Positions 26,963-36,680 of a DNA stretch of 64,000 nucleotides are shown here, piece after piece (the first letter of the stretch is position 1; each line of letters opens with the position of its first letter). This stretch comes from Jiella pacifica (GTDB lineage Bacteria; Pseudomonadota; Alphaproteobacteria; Rhizobiales; Rhizobiaceae). The stretch is from assembly GCF_010500815.1 (NCBI RefSeq), contig NZ_JAAAMG010000018.1:55082-119081 (forward strand), read 5' to 3'. The position numbers and the translations under genes are program-made. A model generated the notes under the pieces. The model was given only the letters and a program-made list of their open reading frames with translations, had not been told where the DNA came from and did not search any database.

Positions 26963-28420
26963 CTAGGGATAAAAGCCCAACATGGCTTTGGTCTCGAGAT
27001 ATTCTTCCATCCCTTCGTGCCCGTATTCGCGGCCGTTGCCGGACTGCTTGTATCCCCCAAAGGGTGCCTGGGGGTCGAAGGCCGGCGCGTTGATATGAAC
27101 CTGGCCAGCCCGAATTTGAGCCGCGACGGCACGCGTCCGGTCCATGTCGGCGCCATAGACATGCGCGCCGAGGCCGTAAACCGTGTCATTGGCGATCTCG
27201 ACCGCCTCCTCCACCGTGTCATAGGGCAGGATCGCAAGCACAGGCCCGAAGATTTCCTGTTGCGCGATGGCCATGTCGTTGCTCACTTCGGAAAACACGG
27301 TCGGCCGTGCGAAGAAGCCGGCCTCCAGCCCATCCGGTCGGCCTGGACCGCCGATCACGAGCTTGGCCCCTTCGGAAATCCCGCTCTCGATCATCGTCTG
27401 GACGCGCTGGAACTGGCCACGGTTGGCGATCGCGCCATGGGTCGTCTCCTCCCGCGCCGGATCACCGACGACGAAGGCTTCGACCGCTTCTTTGGCCAGA
27501 GACTCGACCTCGCCCAACCGCTCGCGCGGCACCAGCATGCGCGTCGGCGCGCTGCAGGACTGGCCGACATTGCGCATGGCGGAAGCGACCCCGAGTGCCA
27601 CGTAGCGGGCGAAGTCGGCGTCGGGCAACATGATGTTGGGTGACTTGCCGCCAAGTTCCTGCGCCACGCGCTTGACGGTCGGGGCAGCCGCCTGCGCCAC
27701 CTGGATGCCGGCCCGGGTCGAGCCGGTGATCGAGACCATGTCGACTTGTGGGTGGGACGCCAGCGCTTCGCCCACCACCGGCCCGGAACCGTTGACGAGG
27801 TTGAAGACCCCGGGCGGGCATCCGGCCTCGTCCATGACTTCGGCGAAGAGCAGCGCACTCAGCGGCGAAAGCTCGCTCGGCTTCAGCACCACCGTGCACC
27901 CGGCCGCAAGCGCGGGACCGACCTTGGCGGTGATCTGGAAGAGCGGCCAGTTCCAGGGCGTGATCAGCGCGGCAACGCCGATCGGCTCCTTCGCGATCGC
28001 GGTGGTGCCGCGTTGCGAGAGGAAGGGAAAGTCGGCGAGGTTGTCGCGCGGGACGCGGATGTGCTCGGCGGCGAGCGGCACCTGGGCTTGTCGGGCATAG
28101 GTGATGGGTGCGCCCATCTCGATGCGGATCGCTTGCGCGAACTGTTCCGCCCGCTCCAGGATCAGGGCATGGATGCGGGACAGGAGTGCGGCACGCTCCT
28201 GCGGCACCTTCCGGGACCAGCTGCGAAAGGCGCGCCGGGCGGCGGAGACGGCCCGTTCGACATCGGCCTCGTTGCCGAGCGCAATCTCCGCGACTTCGGC
28301 CTCCGTTGCCGGGTTGACGACCCGGGCGCGCTCGGCTCCGTCCGGCTCGCTCCAACTGCCATCGATGAAGAAGCGGCTGAGATGGTTCGCCTCGGTGAGA
28401 TGCAGAATTGGGTCAGTCAT
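26963..28420 (-). CDS. NAD(P)-dependent aldehyde dehydrogenase
   Basis: ALDH-superfamily enzyme of 485 residues that oxidises an aldehyde to an acid. The catalytic glutamate is in QELGGKSPN (about residue 257) and the catalytic cysteine in GQSCSAPTR (about residue 291). The NAD-binding ITPWNWP and GSTRAG motifs are present, and the C-terminal PFGGYKQSGNGREYG is typical. The start at 28420 follows a GAGGGA site; a longer frame to 28492 is not supported by family length. It lies between the oxidase gene and the aldolase-like gene on the same strand. Confidence 0.94.
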   Translation of the reverse strand: MTDPILHLTEANHLSRFFIDGSWSEPDGAERARVVNPATEAEVAEIALGNEADVERAVSAARRAFRSWSRKVPQERAALLSRIHALILERAEQFAQAIRIEMGAPITYARQAQVPLAAEHIRVPRDNLADFPFLSQRGTTAIAKEPIGVAALITPWNWPLFQITAKVGPALAAGCTVVLKPSELSPLSALLFAEVMDEAGCPPGVFNLVNGSGPVVGEALASHPQVDMVSITGSTRAGIQVAQAAAPTVKRVAQELGGKSPNIMLPDADFARYVALGVASAMRNVGQSCSAPTRMLVPRERLGEVESLAKEAVEAFVVGDPAREETTHGAIANRGQFQRVQTMIESGISEGAKLVIGGPGRPDGLEAGFFARPTVFSEVSNDMAIAQQEIFGPVLAILPYDTVEEAVEIANDTVYGLGAHVYGADMDRTRAVAAQIRAGQVHINAPAFDPQAPFGGYKQSGNGREYGHEGMEEYLETKAMLGFYP

Positions 28421-28467
28421 AGGTAACGGTCCCTCATGCGATGTCAGGCTTCCAGACAGGAATGGGC

Positions 28468-29613
28468 TTACCAGCCGCGAATGCGTGGCCATTCGGCCGT
28501 CACCGTGCCCTCGCAGCCCGAGACAACGTGGTAGCGTTCGTGCTGCGAGCCGGTGGCGCAGGCGTGGTTCGGCAGTATGCGGACCTTGGCGCCGACCGGC
28601 AGGTCGGGCAGCGGCTCGGAGGAGCCTGAGCGTATGGCAAGCGTGCCATGCTCCTGGCTCGCGAAAGCGACGACGAGGTCGCGATAGACCCGTCCGTCGA
28701 GATCGCAGACCAGGCCATAACCCTGGTCAACGCGCTGGGCGGCGGTGCCGCGGTCGCGCGACAGCGCCATCCAGCCGGCATCGATCATGATCCAGCCTTT
28801 TTCGGGTTTGCCGCCGATGACCGTCGACAGGACCGACAGCGCGAGGTCGTCGGTCGAGCAGACACCGACGCCGTGCATGACGAGATCGAAGAACATGTAG
28901 ACGCCGGCACGCATCTCGGTGACGCCGTCCAGAGACTTTGCAAAATGGGCGGTCGGGGTCGAACCAACGCTGACGATCGGACATGCGAAGCCCGCCGCCC
29001 GCAGGCGTTCGGCAGCGTCTACGGCGACGGCCCGCTCGTTCTCGGCCGCGGCCTCCAGCGCCTCCGGCGTGTCGAGCGCGTAGGATTCGCCGGCATGGGT
29101 CAGCACGCCTGCGATCGCGACCCCGTCCGCCTGCAGCGCCGCCGCGACCTCAAGGAGCTTGGGATCAGGAGCCAGGAGCCCACCACGATGTCCGTCGCAG
29201 TCGATCTCGATGAAAGCGGATGGCGTCACACCTGCGGCCCGACCTGCCTCTCCAACGATCAGGGCTTGCTCGACCGTGTCGAGAAGGATCTTGATGTCGG
29301 CACCGTCCTTGCGCAGGCGCATGGCGCGCTCGGCCGTGTGCGGCGCGATGCCTACGGCATAGGTCAGGTCATGGAAGCCGTACCCCGCGAAGTACTCGGC
29401 TTCTGCCAGCGTCGAGACCGTAATGGCGCCTGGCCCATCGGGAAAGGCGCGCCGGGCGACGTCGATCGACTTTGCCGTCTTCATATGCGGGCGAAGCGTG
29501 ACGCCGATCTCCGCCATGCGGGCTGAGAGACGGTGCAGGTTGCGGTCGAGCCTGTCGGTGTCGAGAACGAGCGCTGGCGTCGGCAGAGTCTCGAGGCGTG
29601 GAAAACGAGACAT
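28468..29613 (-). CDS. DSD1-family PLP enzyme (D-serine dehydratase / D-threonine aldolase-like)
   Basis: Fold-type III PLP enzyme of 381 residues, with an alanine-racemase-like N-terminal barrel and a C-terminal zinc site. The PLP lysine is in RPHMKTAKS (about residue 46). The zinc-binding His-x-Cys is in LPNHACAT (about residue 350), as in D-serine dehydratase and D-threonine aldolase. Family members deaminate D-serine, cleave D-threonine or act on 3-hydroxyaspartate; the substrate cannot be chosen here. The ATG at 29613 gives the family start. First gene of the leftward unit. Confidence 0.87.
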   Translation of the reverse strand: MSRFPRLETLPTPALVLDTDRLDRNLHRLSARMAEIGVTLRPHMKTAKSIDVARRAFPDGPGAITVSTLAEAEYFAGYGFHDLTYAVGIAPHTAERAMRLRKDGADIKILLDTVEQALIVGEAGRAAGVTPSAFIEIDCDGHRGGLLAPDPKLLEVAAALQADGVAIAGVLTHAGESYALDTPEALEAAAENERAVAVDAAERLRAAGFACPIVSVGSTPTAHFAKSLDGVTEMRAGVYMFFDLVMHGVGVCSTDDLALSVLSTVIGGKPEKGWIMIDAGWMALSRDRGTAAQRVDQGYGLVCDLDGRVYRDLVVAFASQEHGTLAIRSGSSEPLPDLPVGAKVRILPNHACATGSQHERYHVVSGCEGTVTAEWPRIRGW

Positions 29614-30190
29614 GCGGGATTTCCTTAGGTTCAACCGTTGGGCGGAAAGGGCGAGGAATCGGCTCGGCCCGCGCGGGGCAATCTGCCGCGAACCGTGACC
29701 AGCCCACCGACGGCCTGCAGAGGTCGACCACAGTGAACGTTGGCCAAGCTGCAAGACGAAGGCCCACTCCTCGATTCGCTCAGGCCAACCAATTTCCTGG
29801 TAGAGCTTGAGGGCGCCGGAGAGATGGTGGGATGCGACGAGACTGAAGCCCCGCGTCGCGGTAAATTATTGTTTGCTGGTGACGTTTTCTGAAATGACAT
29901 TCGAACAGTCCGCAGCATGCTCGAACGGAGCCGGGAGCATTCCTTTCGGGTCGCAGGGTGATCGGAAAGCGGCCTGAGATTCTACGGCAGATCGGTCTGC
30001 TTTCGGTATCATCTTTCAAAGTTTGCCGATTTACAGCACGAACCGCCCAGGCGGGTCTTTACGCTGAGCGCGATCTCGATGGGGTGCGTAGCGGTGAAGG
30101 ACATCCTGACGAGACCGATCGCCCTCGTCCCGGCGGCCTTGCCCGCACCCATCGTCCTTTGATTGTCACGCCTCGAGAAAGGCTTCGTCC
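29614..30190. other. Divergent intergenic region, no gene recognised
   Basis: These 577 bp separate the aldolase-like gene (left) from the GhrA-like gene (right). No convincing protein or RNA is seen on either strand. A short GC inverted repeat, CCGCC-CA-GGCGG, occurs near 30047-30058. The middle part (about 29860-29900) is AT-richer and may hold a promoter. Confidence 0.4.
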
Positions 30191-31126
30191 ATGACCGGGC
30201 GTCCGGTGTTCTTGTGCAACTCGACTGCCGAACGCGCGGCCACGTTCCGCCAAGCCTTTGCGCGGGATCTTCCTGAGATCCACTTCGCCGAGGATGCGGA
30301 TGCGGTCGAGCCGGACGATGTGTGCTACCTCATCACTTGGACGGTTCCACCCGACCTTTCGCGCTACGGCAAACTGGAGATCGTCTTCTCGATCGGAGCC
30401 GGCGTCGATCAGTTCAATTCGGCCGGCCTTGCGCCGCAGGTCGCCTTGGTGCGGATGGTCGAGCCGGGCATCATCCGAATGATGCAGGAATATGTCGCGC
30501 TCGCCGTTCTGATGCTCCACCGCGATTTTCCGGCCTATGGCATACAGCAAGCAAAGGAGATCTGGCGCGCGCTCCCGCCGCGGCAGGCAGGCGAGCAACG
30601 GGTTGGATTTCTTGGTCAGGGCGTTCTGGCGCAGGCGGCGATGGATCGTTTGCGGCCCTTCGGCTTTGGGCTCGCCGGCTGGAGCCGTTCTCCGCGCACG
30701 ATCGAGGGCGTCGTGAGTTTCCATGGCGCTGGCCAGCTCCCTGAATTTCTGGCGCAGACGGACATTCTCGTCTGTCTGCTGCCGCTGACGGACGAGACAC
30801 GCGGCATGCTGAACGCGGAGCTGTTCGATCGGCTGCCGCAAGGCGCCGCCTTCGTCCATACCGGACGCGGCCCCCAACTCGACACCACGGCGCTTCTGGC
30901 ATCACTCGACGCGGGGCACCTGTCAGCGGCGGTCCTGGACGTCACCGATCCAGAGCCGCTGCCTCGAGGCCATCCGCTCTGGAGCCATCCCAAGGTGGTG
31001 CTCACGCCGCATGTGGCGAGCGTGACGCAAGACGACACGGCCTCTCGCGCCGTCATCGACAATATCCGCCTCCATCAGGCCGGTCGGCCGATGGTCGGCC
31101 TGGTCGACCGGGCGCGCGGTTACTGA
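30191..31126 (+). CDS. Glyoxylate/hydroxypyruvate reductase A-like dehydrogenase (copy 1)
   Basis: D-isomer-specific 2-hydroxyacid dehydrogenase of the GhrA type, 311 residues, reducing glyoxylate, hydroxypyruvate or similar 2-oxo acids with NAD(P)H. The nucleotide loop is [10 protein letters not shown] (about residue 142), where the last loop glycine is replaced by alanine. The catalytic Arg is in HTGRGPQLD, the Glu in DVTDPEPLP and the His in LTPHVAS. It is a clear paralogue of the gene at 42410. Next gene is a cupin 32 nt downstream. Confidence 0.9.
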   Translation: MTGRPVFLCNSTAERAATFRQAFARDLPEIHFAEDADAVEPDDVCYLITWTVPPDLSRYGKLEIVFSIGAGVDQFNSAGLAPQVALVRMVEPGIIRMMQEYVALAVLMLHRDFPAYGIQQAKEIWRALPPRQAGEQRVGFLGQGVLAQAAMDRLRPFGFGLAGWSRSPRTIEGVVSFHGAGQLPEFLAQTDILVCLLPLTDETRGMLNAELFDRLPQGAAFVHTGRGPQLDTTALLASLDAGHLSAAVLDVTDPEPLPRGHPLWSHPKVVLTPHVASVTQDDTASRAVIDNIRLHQAGRPMVGLVDRARGY

Positions 31127-31158
31127 CATCCGCAATCGCAATCACAGGAGATCCAATC

Positions 31159-31512
31159 ATGTCGCTGATCGTTCCGATCGATACCGATCCTTCCTTCGAG
31201 CCCAAGCCCGGTGTGCCTCTTCCGGAGCGCCTGATAGCCGGCTCGCCGACCTTCAAGACCTGGGCGCAGGATCTCTCCAAGGACGAGACGATCAAGACGG
31301 GAGTATGGGAAGCAACGCCCGGCGAGACCCATTCGATCAAGGGCACGACGTTCGAGTACTGCCACATCCTCTCCGGGCTCATCGAAATCGAGGAGAAAGG
31401 TGGCCCGACCTACACTTTTCGCGCCGGGGACAATTTCGTAATGAAGCCCGGTTTCGTGGGGATCTGGCGCACGATCGAGACGGTTCGCAAGATCTACGTC
31501 ATCGTCTCCTGA
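31159..31512 (+). CDS. Small cupin-domain protein (Cupin_3/DUF861 type)
   Basis: Single-domain cupin of 117 residues. The first cupin motif is represented by GTTFEYCHILSGLIEIEE (about residues 72-89) and the second by the GDNFVMKPGFVGIW stretch (about 97-110). This subgroup is often found beside amino-acid and ureide catabolism genes and may be an isomerase or binding protein; no reaction can be assigned. A GGAGATC site precedes the ATG. It probably shares a transcript with the GhrA-like gene. Confidence 0.82.
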   Translation: MSLIVPIDTDPSFEPKPGVPLPERLIAGSPTFKTWAQDLSKDETIKTGVWEATPGETHSIKGTTFEYCHILSGLIEIEEKGGPTYTFRAGDNFVMKPGFVGIWRTIETVRKIYVIVS

Positions 31513-31835
31513 TGACGGAACATTGTCAGCGGGCTCCAGCGTTCTTTTGGGACCCCTGACCTGCCCGTGACGATGCCCCGGACGGCGTCAGCTTGCGTCG
31601 AGTGCCGGCTCTCCAGCAAGACTGGGATGACCCGCTTCAGCCTTGGCAAGCCGATGGCGTACCGTCCGGTATGGGCGCAGTGACCATGTCTGAAAATGCG
31701 CCCCTTCATGTTCGAATGTGCGCTATCGCTCAATCAGGCTCGCCTTGCATGATTCCCGCACATGCCATGAGACGCTGGTCGGTCCTCGCTTCGAGGTGGA
31801 CCGCAGCGCGCTTTCATAAGGGATGACCAACCGTC
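31513..31835. other. Intergenic region upstream of the N-demethylase-like gene
   Basis: No gene, repeat or terminator is recognised in this 323-bp stretch. It separates the cupin gene from the downstream flavoprotein gene, which may therefore have its own promoter. Confidence 0.35.
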
Positions 31836-33866
31836 ATGGACCCGCTGCTTCAGCCCCTCGTCGTCAACGGCCTTTCCTTGCGCAATCGGGTGCTGAGTAC
31901 CAGCCATGCCATTGGCTATGTCGACGACGGTTACCCGAGGGAGCGTTATCAGCTTTACCATGAAGAAAAGGCCAAGGGTGGCATCGGGCTGACCATGTTC
32001 GGCGGCTCGTCCAACGTGTCGGCCGACTCCGGTTCTGTCTTCAGCCAGATCGACGTGACGAACGACGCAATCGTCCCGATCTTCAGGGAATTCGCCGAGC
32101 GCATCCACCGGCACGGCGCGGCGCTGATGTGCCAGCTGACCCATCTCGGCGCGCGCAGCCACTGGCGCGCCGACCGCTGGCTTCCAACAATAGCGCCGTC
32201 GCGCTACCGCGAGCCCGCCCATAGGGGCTTTGCCAAGGCCGCGGATCATCATGACATCGCCCGGATCGTGGCAGATTTCGGTGCCGCCGCGCGACGCTGC
32301 CGCGAGGGCGGACTTGATGGGCTCGAAGTGCATGTTCCAGGCCATCTCGTCGGTCAGTTCTGGTCTCCGGACATCAACCGGCGCGAGGACGAGTTCGGCG
32401 GCTCTCTGGAAAACCGCTGCCGCTTCGGCATCATGATCCTCGAGGAAATTCGCCGGCAAGTCGGCGCCGACTATCCGGTGGGCCTGCGCATGGCCGTCGG
32501 CGACGGCGGGTCGAGCGGGCTCACGGACGACGATTACGTCGACATCGCGAGGCTCCACGACAACAGCGGCCTCGTCGACTTCTTCAACCTGACCCATGGC
32601 CGGCTCGACACCGATCTCGGCCGGGCCGAATACATGCCGGGCATGTATGTGGGGCTGGCACCACAGCTGGGCCGGGTCGCCGCCTTCAACGCCAGGGCCA
32701 GACTGACCAAGCCGATTTTCCATGCGGCGCGGATCAACGATCTTGCAACCGCCCGCCACGCGCTGAGGGAAGGCATCGTCGACATGGTGGGCATGACCCG
32801 CGCCCATATCGCCGATCCCCATATCGTCGCCAAGATCGAGCGGGGCGAGGAGGAGCGTATCCGCCCCTGCGTCGGCGCGACCTATTGCTCCTGGAAACGG
32901 CGCTGCATCCACAATGTCTCCGTGGGACGAGAAAAACTTCTGCCGCACGAGGTGCCGAAGGCCCCGGCCGGCCGACGGGTGGTGGTAGTGGGCGCAGGGC
33001 CTGCCGGCCTCGAGGCTGCGCGGATCGCCGCCGAGCGCGGCCATCAGGTGAGTGTTCTCGAAGCCGCGCCCAAGGCCGGCGGCCAGGTCCGGCTCGCCGC
33101 GATGGTCCCTGCCCGACGCGACCTGATCGGCATCGTCGACTGGCGCCTTGCCGAGCTGGAACGGCTCGGTGTCGAGATCCGCTACAATGTCTTTGCCGAA
33201 GCCGAAGACATCCTCGCCCTGGAACCGGAGGTGGTGATCGTCGCCTGCGGCGGTCTGCCGGACCGCATGGAAGAGCGCGTGCCGGGCGCCGAAACACTTG
33301 CCGAGACGGTCTGGGAACTTCTGGAGGCCCCCCGCGCGATCGGCCAGAAGATTCTCTTCTATGATGCCCTTGGCACCTCGGCTGGCACCTCATGCGCCGA
33401 GATGCTGGCATCGGAGGGCATTTCCTTCGAACTCGTCACGCCCGACAGCGGCGTCGGCGAGGAGACGAGCTATCTCGATCGGCCGTTCGTCATGCGGGCG
33501 CTCTACAAAGCCGGTGTTCCGATCCATCGCGACCTGCATTTGAAAGCGCTGCGGCGGCGCGGCAACCTCATCGAGGCCGAGTTCGTCAACGAATTCACCG
33601 GCGAGGCGACCATCCTCGAATGCGACCGCTTCGTCATGGATCACGGCACCGTGCCGATGGATACGCTCTATGAAGAGCTGCGTGGCGGCTCGCGCAATCA
33701 GGGTGTCACCGATCTCGACGCGCTGACCGAGGGTCACAGCCAGAGCGAGGTCGCGCCGTTGGCTCTGGACGGTGGTTACGAGCTCCATCGCATCGGCGAT
33801 GCGATCTCGTCCCGAGACATCCACGCCGCCATGCTCGACGCGGCGCGCCTTTGTACCGCCTTGTGA
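31836..33866 (+). CDS. DgcA-like FMN/Fe-S/FAD oxidoreductase (N-demethylase family)
   Basis: Large two-part flavoprotein of 676 residues: an Old-Yellow-Enzyme TIM barrel (about 1-345), an iron-sulfur segment CVGATYCSWKRRCIHN (about 347-362), and a C-terminal FAD/NAD(P)-binding half with VVVVGAGPAGLEAARIA (about 385). This organisation is shared by trimethylamine dehydrogenase, dimethylglycine demethylase DgcA and stachydrine/N-methylproline demethylases; the CVGA-x-YC...CIHN cysteine spacing is closest to the DgcA type. A role in removing N-methyl groups from a betaine-derived amino acid is plausible but the substrate is inferred. Confidence 0.83.
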   Translation: MDPLLQPLVVNGLSLRNRVLSTSHAIGYVDDGYPRERYQLYHEEKAKGGIGLTMFGGSSNVSADSGSVFSQIDVTNDAIVPIFREFAERIHRHGAALMCQLTHLGARSHWRADRWLPTIAPSRYREPAHRGFAKAADHHDIARIVADFGAAARRCREGGLDGLEVHVPGHLVGQFWSPDINRREDEFGGSLENRCRFGIMILEEIRRQVGADYPVGLRMAVGDGGSSGLTDDDYVDIARLHDNSGLVDFFNLTHGRLDTDLGRAEYMPGMYVGLAPQLGRVAAFNARARLTKPIFHAARINDLATARHALREGIVDMVGMTRAHIADPHIVAKIERGEEERIRPCVGATYCSWKRRCIHNVSVGREKLLPHEVPKAPAGRRVVVVGAGPAGLEAARIAAERGHQVSVLEAAPKAGGQVRLAAMVPARRDLIGIVDWRLAELERLGVEIRYNVFAEAEDILALEPEVVIVACGGLPDRMEERVPGAETLAETVWELLEAPRAIGQKILFYDALGTSAGTSCAEMLASEGISFELVTPDSGVGEETSYLDRPFVMRALYKAGVPIHRDLHLKALRRRGNLIEAEFVNEFTGEATILECDRFVMDHGTVPMDTLYEELRGGSRNQGVTDLDALTEGHSQSEVAPLALDGGYELHRIGDAISSRDIHAAMLDAARLCTAL

Positions 33867-34094
33867 GCGTCTCGCAATGGGGAAGACGACGGCTAGGCCC
33901 TCGGCGAAATCTTCGCGATCCGCGGCCTTCCAGACAGGCAAGTCCCGACGGTTTGTTTGCTTGGTCACCGCCGAAGCCAAGAGGGTTTGGTCGCACGAGG
34001 AGGCCGTCGAGATCGACACAATCGCCGTCCTGCCTGGCCGATCGGAGCACGAAATCGGTGCTGATCGCTCTTTGAAACGAAAGGAACAAAAGCC

Positions 34095-35144
34095 ATGAGG
34101 TCCCACCGCATCGCATTGATCCCCGGCGACGGGATCGGGCCCGACGTCGTCGAGGCGGCCTGGAAGATTGGTGAGGCTGTCGCGGCGAAAGAGAGCTTCG
34201 CCCTCGAACCGACACGCTTTCCCTGGTCCTGCGAGTTCTACACCGAGACCGGCGCGATGATGCCCGAAGACGGCATCGAGACGCTGCGGGGCTTCGACGC
34301 AATCCTGCTCGGCGCCGTCGGCTGGCCGGCCCGCGTGCCGGATTCGGTGTCGCTGCACGGCCTGTTGCTGCCGATCCGCAAGGCATTCGTGCAGTATGCC
34401 AATGTCCGCCCGCACCGGCTCCTGCCCGGCGTCGAAGGACCGCTGAAGTCGGAAGGCTTCGACATTCTGTGCATTCGCGAAAACACCGAGGGCGAATATT
34501 CCGGCGCCGGCGGCCGGGTCCATCAGGGCGGACGCGATGAGGTGGCGGTGGAGACCGCGATCTTCACCCGCACGGGCGTCGAGCGCATTCTGCGCTACGG
34601 CTTCGAACAGGCCCGGCTTCGCAGCGGGCGACTTGCCTCGGTGACGAAATCGAACGCCCAGAAGCACTCCATGGTCTTCTGGGACGAGGTCACCCGGGAA
34701 CTGGCGAAGGAGTATTCCGACGTCGAGGTCACCTCCTACCACATCGACGCCATGGCAGCGCGCATGGTGATGGCGCCGCAGTCCCTCGACGTTGTCGTCG
34801 GCTCGAACCTCTTCGGCGACATTCTCACCGATCTCGGCGCCGCCATCCAGGGCGGCCTCGGCTTTGCCGCCTCCGCCAATATCGACCCGACCCGGGCCTG
34901 CCCCTCGATGTTCGAGCCGGTCCACGGTTCGGCCCCCGACATCGCGGGCAAGGACATCGCCAATCCACTTGCGACGATCTGGTCGCTCGCAATGATGCTC
35001 GACCATCTCGGCGAAAGCGCAGCCAGCGAGCGTGTCATGCGCGCCATGGAGGCCGCGACCGCGCGCGGGATCGGAATTCGACCGGGCTCGCACACCACTG
35101 GCGCGATCACCGACGCCGTCTTGAATGCCATCGAAAAGGACTGA
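34095..35144 (+). CDS. Tartrate/D-malate dehydrogenase-like decarboxylase
   Basis: Isocitrate/isopropylmalate dehydrogenase family member of 349 residues, closest in feel to tartrate dehydrogenase/decarboxylase (TtuC/DmlA). It opens with LIPGDGIGPDVV, has the substrate arginines in the RENTEGEYSG region (about residue 133), the KSNAQKHSMVFW segment (about residue 195), metal-binding aspartates around NLFGDILTDL, and HGSAPDIAGKDIANP (about residue 278). It is followed 4 nt later by a succinate-semialdehyde-type dehydrogenase gene. Products of tartrate dehydrogenase (oxaloglycolate, hydroxypyruvate) are substrates of GhrA-type reductases encoded nearby. Confidence 0.87.
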   Translation: MRSHRIALIPGDGIGPDVVEAAWKIGEAVAAKESFALEPTRFPWSCEFYTETGAMMPEDGIETLRGFDAILLGAVGWPARVPDSVSLHGLLLPIRKAFVQYANVRPHRLLPGVEGPLKSEGFDILCIRENTEGEYSGAGGRVHQGGRDEVAVETAIFTRTGVERILRYGFEQARLRSGRLASVTKSNAQKHSMVFWDEVTRELAKEYSDVEVTSYHIDAMAARMVMAPQSLDVVVGSNLFGDILTDLGAAIQGGLGFAASANIDPTRACPSMFEPVHGSAPDIAGKDIANPLATIWSLAMMLDHLGESAASERVMRAMEAATARGIGIRPGSHTTGAITDAVLNAIEKD

Positions 35145-35148
35145 ACGA

Positions 35149-36606
35149 ATGGACGCAATCGAAACCATGACCCTCCTTTGCCAGAAGGGCTTCGTCGCGG
35201 GCGAGTGGATCGGGTCCGACAGTGGCGAGACGCTCGACGTCACCAATCCGGCGACGGGCGAGACGCTCGGAACCGTACCCGCCATGGGCGCGCCGGAAAC
35301 GCGGCGGGCCATAACGGCAGCCGAGGCCGCGTTCCCGGCTTGGCGCCGGCGCACCAACGCAGAGCGGGCCGGCCTGCTGATGGCCTGGTACGATCTGATG
35401 ATCGAGAACGCCGAGGAGCTCGCCCTCATCCTCACCCTCGAGCAGGGAAAGCCGCTGTCCGAAGCGCGGGGCGAGATCGGCTATGGCGCCTCCTTCGTCA
35501 AATGGTTCGCCGAGGAAGCGCGCCGGATCGGCGGCGGCATCATCCCCTCGCCGACGCCGGACCGGCGCATTGCCGTCCTGAAGGAACCAGTCGGCGTGTG
35601 CGGCATCATCACGCCGTGGAATTTTCCGAACGCGATGATCGCCCGCAAGGTCGCGCCGGCGCTCGCCGCCGGTTGCACGGTGGTGGTCAAGCCCTCGGAG
35701 CTGACGCCCTTCTCGGCTCTCGCTATGGCGGCTTTGGCTGAAAGGGCCGGGATTCCCGCCGGAGTGATCAACGTCGTCACCGGAATGCCGACGGCGATCG
35801 GCGGTGAACTGACCGGGAATCCTGTGATCCGCAAGGTGAGCTTCACCGGCTCGACCAAAGTCGGAGCGCTGCTGATGGAACAGTGCGCGCCGACCATCAA
35901 GCGTCTCAGCCTGGAACTCGGCGGCAATGCCCCCTTCATCGTGTTCGACGACGCCGATCTCGACAGGGCTGTCGAAGGAGCGCTGATCTCGAAATTCCGC
36001 AATGGCGGCCAGACCTGCGTCTGCGCCAACCGCATCCTCGTCCAGTCCGGCATTCACGATGCCTTCGTCGAGAAGCTCTCGGCGCGCGTCGTGGCGCTGA
36101 AGGTCGGTCCGGGGACCGAGGAGGGCACCGCCATTGGTCCGATGATCAACACCGCGGCGATCGAGAAGATCAACCGCCATGTGGAGGACGCCCGCTCCAA
36201 GGGCGCGCAGCTTGCGACGGGAGAGACCGCCCTGCCCAGGGGACCGCAATATGTGGCACCGGTTGTGCTGACCGGGGCGACCACCGAAATGCAGCTCGCC
36301 TCCGAAGAGACCTTCGGGCCGGTCGCGCCGATCTTCCGCTTCGAGCGTGAGGACGAGGCGATCGAGATCGCCAACGGCACGCCCTTCGGCCTCGCCGCCT
36401 ATTTCTTCACCCAGGATCTCGCCCGGAGCTGGCGGGTGGGCGAGGCGCTGGAATTCGGCATGGTGGGTCTCAACACCGGCCTGATCTCCACCGAGGTCGC
36501 GCCCTTCGGCGGCGTCAAGCAGTCCGGCCTTGGGCGCGAGGGCGCCGAGATCGGCATCGAGGAATATCTGGAAACCAAGGCCTTCCACATCGGCGGCCTT
36601 GGCTGA
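35149..36606 (+). CDS. NAD(P)-dependent succinate-semialdehyde dehydrogenase-like enzyme
   Basis: ALDH superfamily, GabD-like, 485 residues. The catalytic glutamate is in LELGGNAPF (about residue 260), the catalytic cysteine in GQTCVCANR (about residue 294) with a second cysteine two residues on, as in GabD proteins. Other motifs are ITPWNFP, FTGSTKVG and PFGGVKQSGLGREG. The ATG at 35149 is preferred over one eight codons upstream because an AAAGGA site precedes it and the upstream choice would overlap the previous gene. It converges with the flavin oxidase gene at 36681. Confidence 0.92.
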   Translation: MDAIETMTLLCQKGFVAGEWIGSDSGETLDVTNPATGETLGTVPAMGAPETRRAITAAEAAFPAWRRRTNAERAGLLMAWYDLMIENAEELALILTLEQGKPLSEARGEIGYGASFVKWFAEEARRIGGGIIPSPTPDRRIAVLKEPVGVCGIITPWNFPNAMIARKVAPALAAGCTVVVKPSELTPFSALAMAALAERAGIPAGVINVVTGMPTAIGGELTGNPVIRKVSFTGSTKVGALLMEQCAPTIKRLSLELGGNAPFIVFDDADLDRAVEGALISKFRNGGQTCVCANRILVQSGIHDAFVEKLSARVVALKVGPGTEEGTAIGPMINTAAIEKINRHVEDARSKGAQLATGETALPRGPQYVAPVVLTGATTEMQLASEETFGPVAPIFRFEREDEAIEIANGTPFGLAAYFFTQDLARSWRVGEALEFGMVGLNTGLISTEVAPFGGVKQSGLGREGAEIGIEEYLETKAFHIGGLG

Positions 36607-36628
36607 GGCATGTTTTAGGAAAGTGCGA

Positions 36629-36656
36629 AGGGCCGGCGTGTTGACGCGCTGGCCCT
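36629..36656. terminator. Hairpin between convergent genes
   Basis: AGGGCC (36629-36634) pairs with GGCCCT (36651-36656), with an inner GCG/CGC stem. It sits between the convergent ends of the dehydrogenase (+) and oxidase (-). There is no T-run on either side, so it may act only as a weak or Rho-assisted bidirectional end. Confidence 0.35.
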
Positions 36657-36680
36657 CGTCGCGAATGGCGCGGGCCGCTC

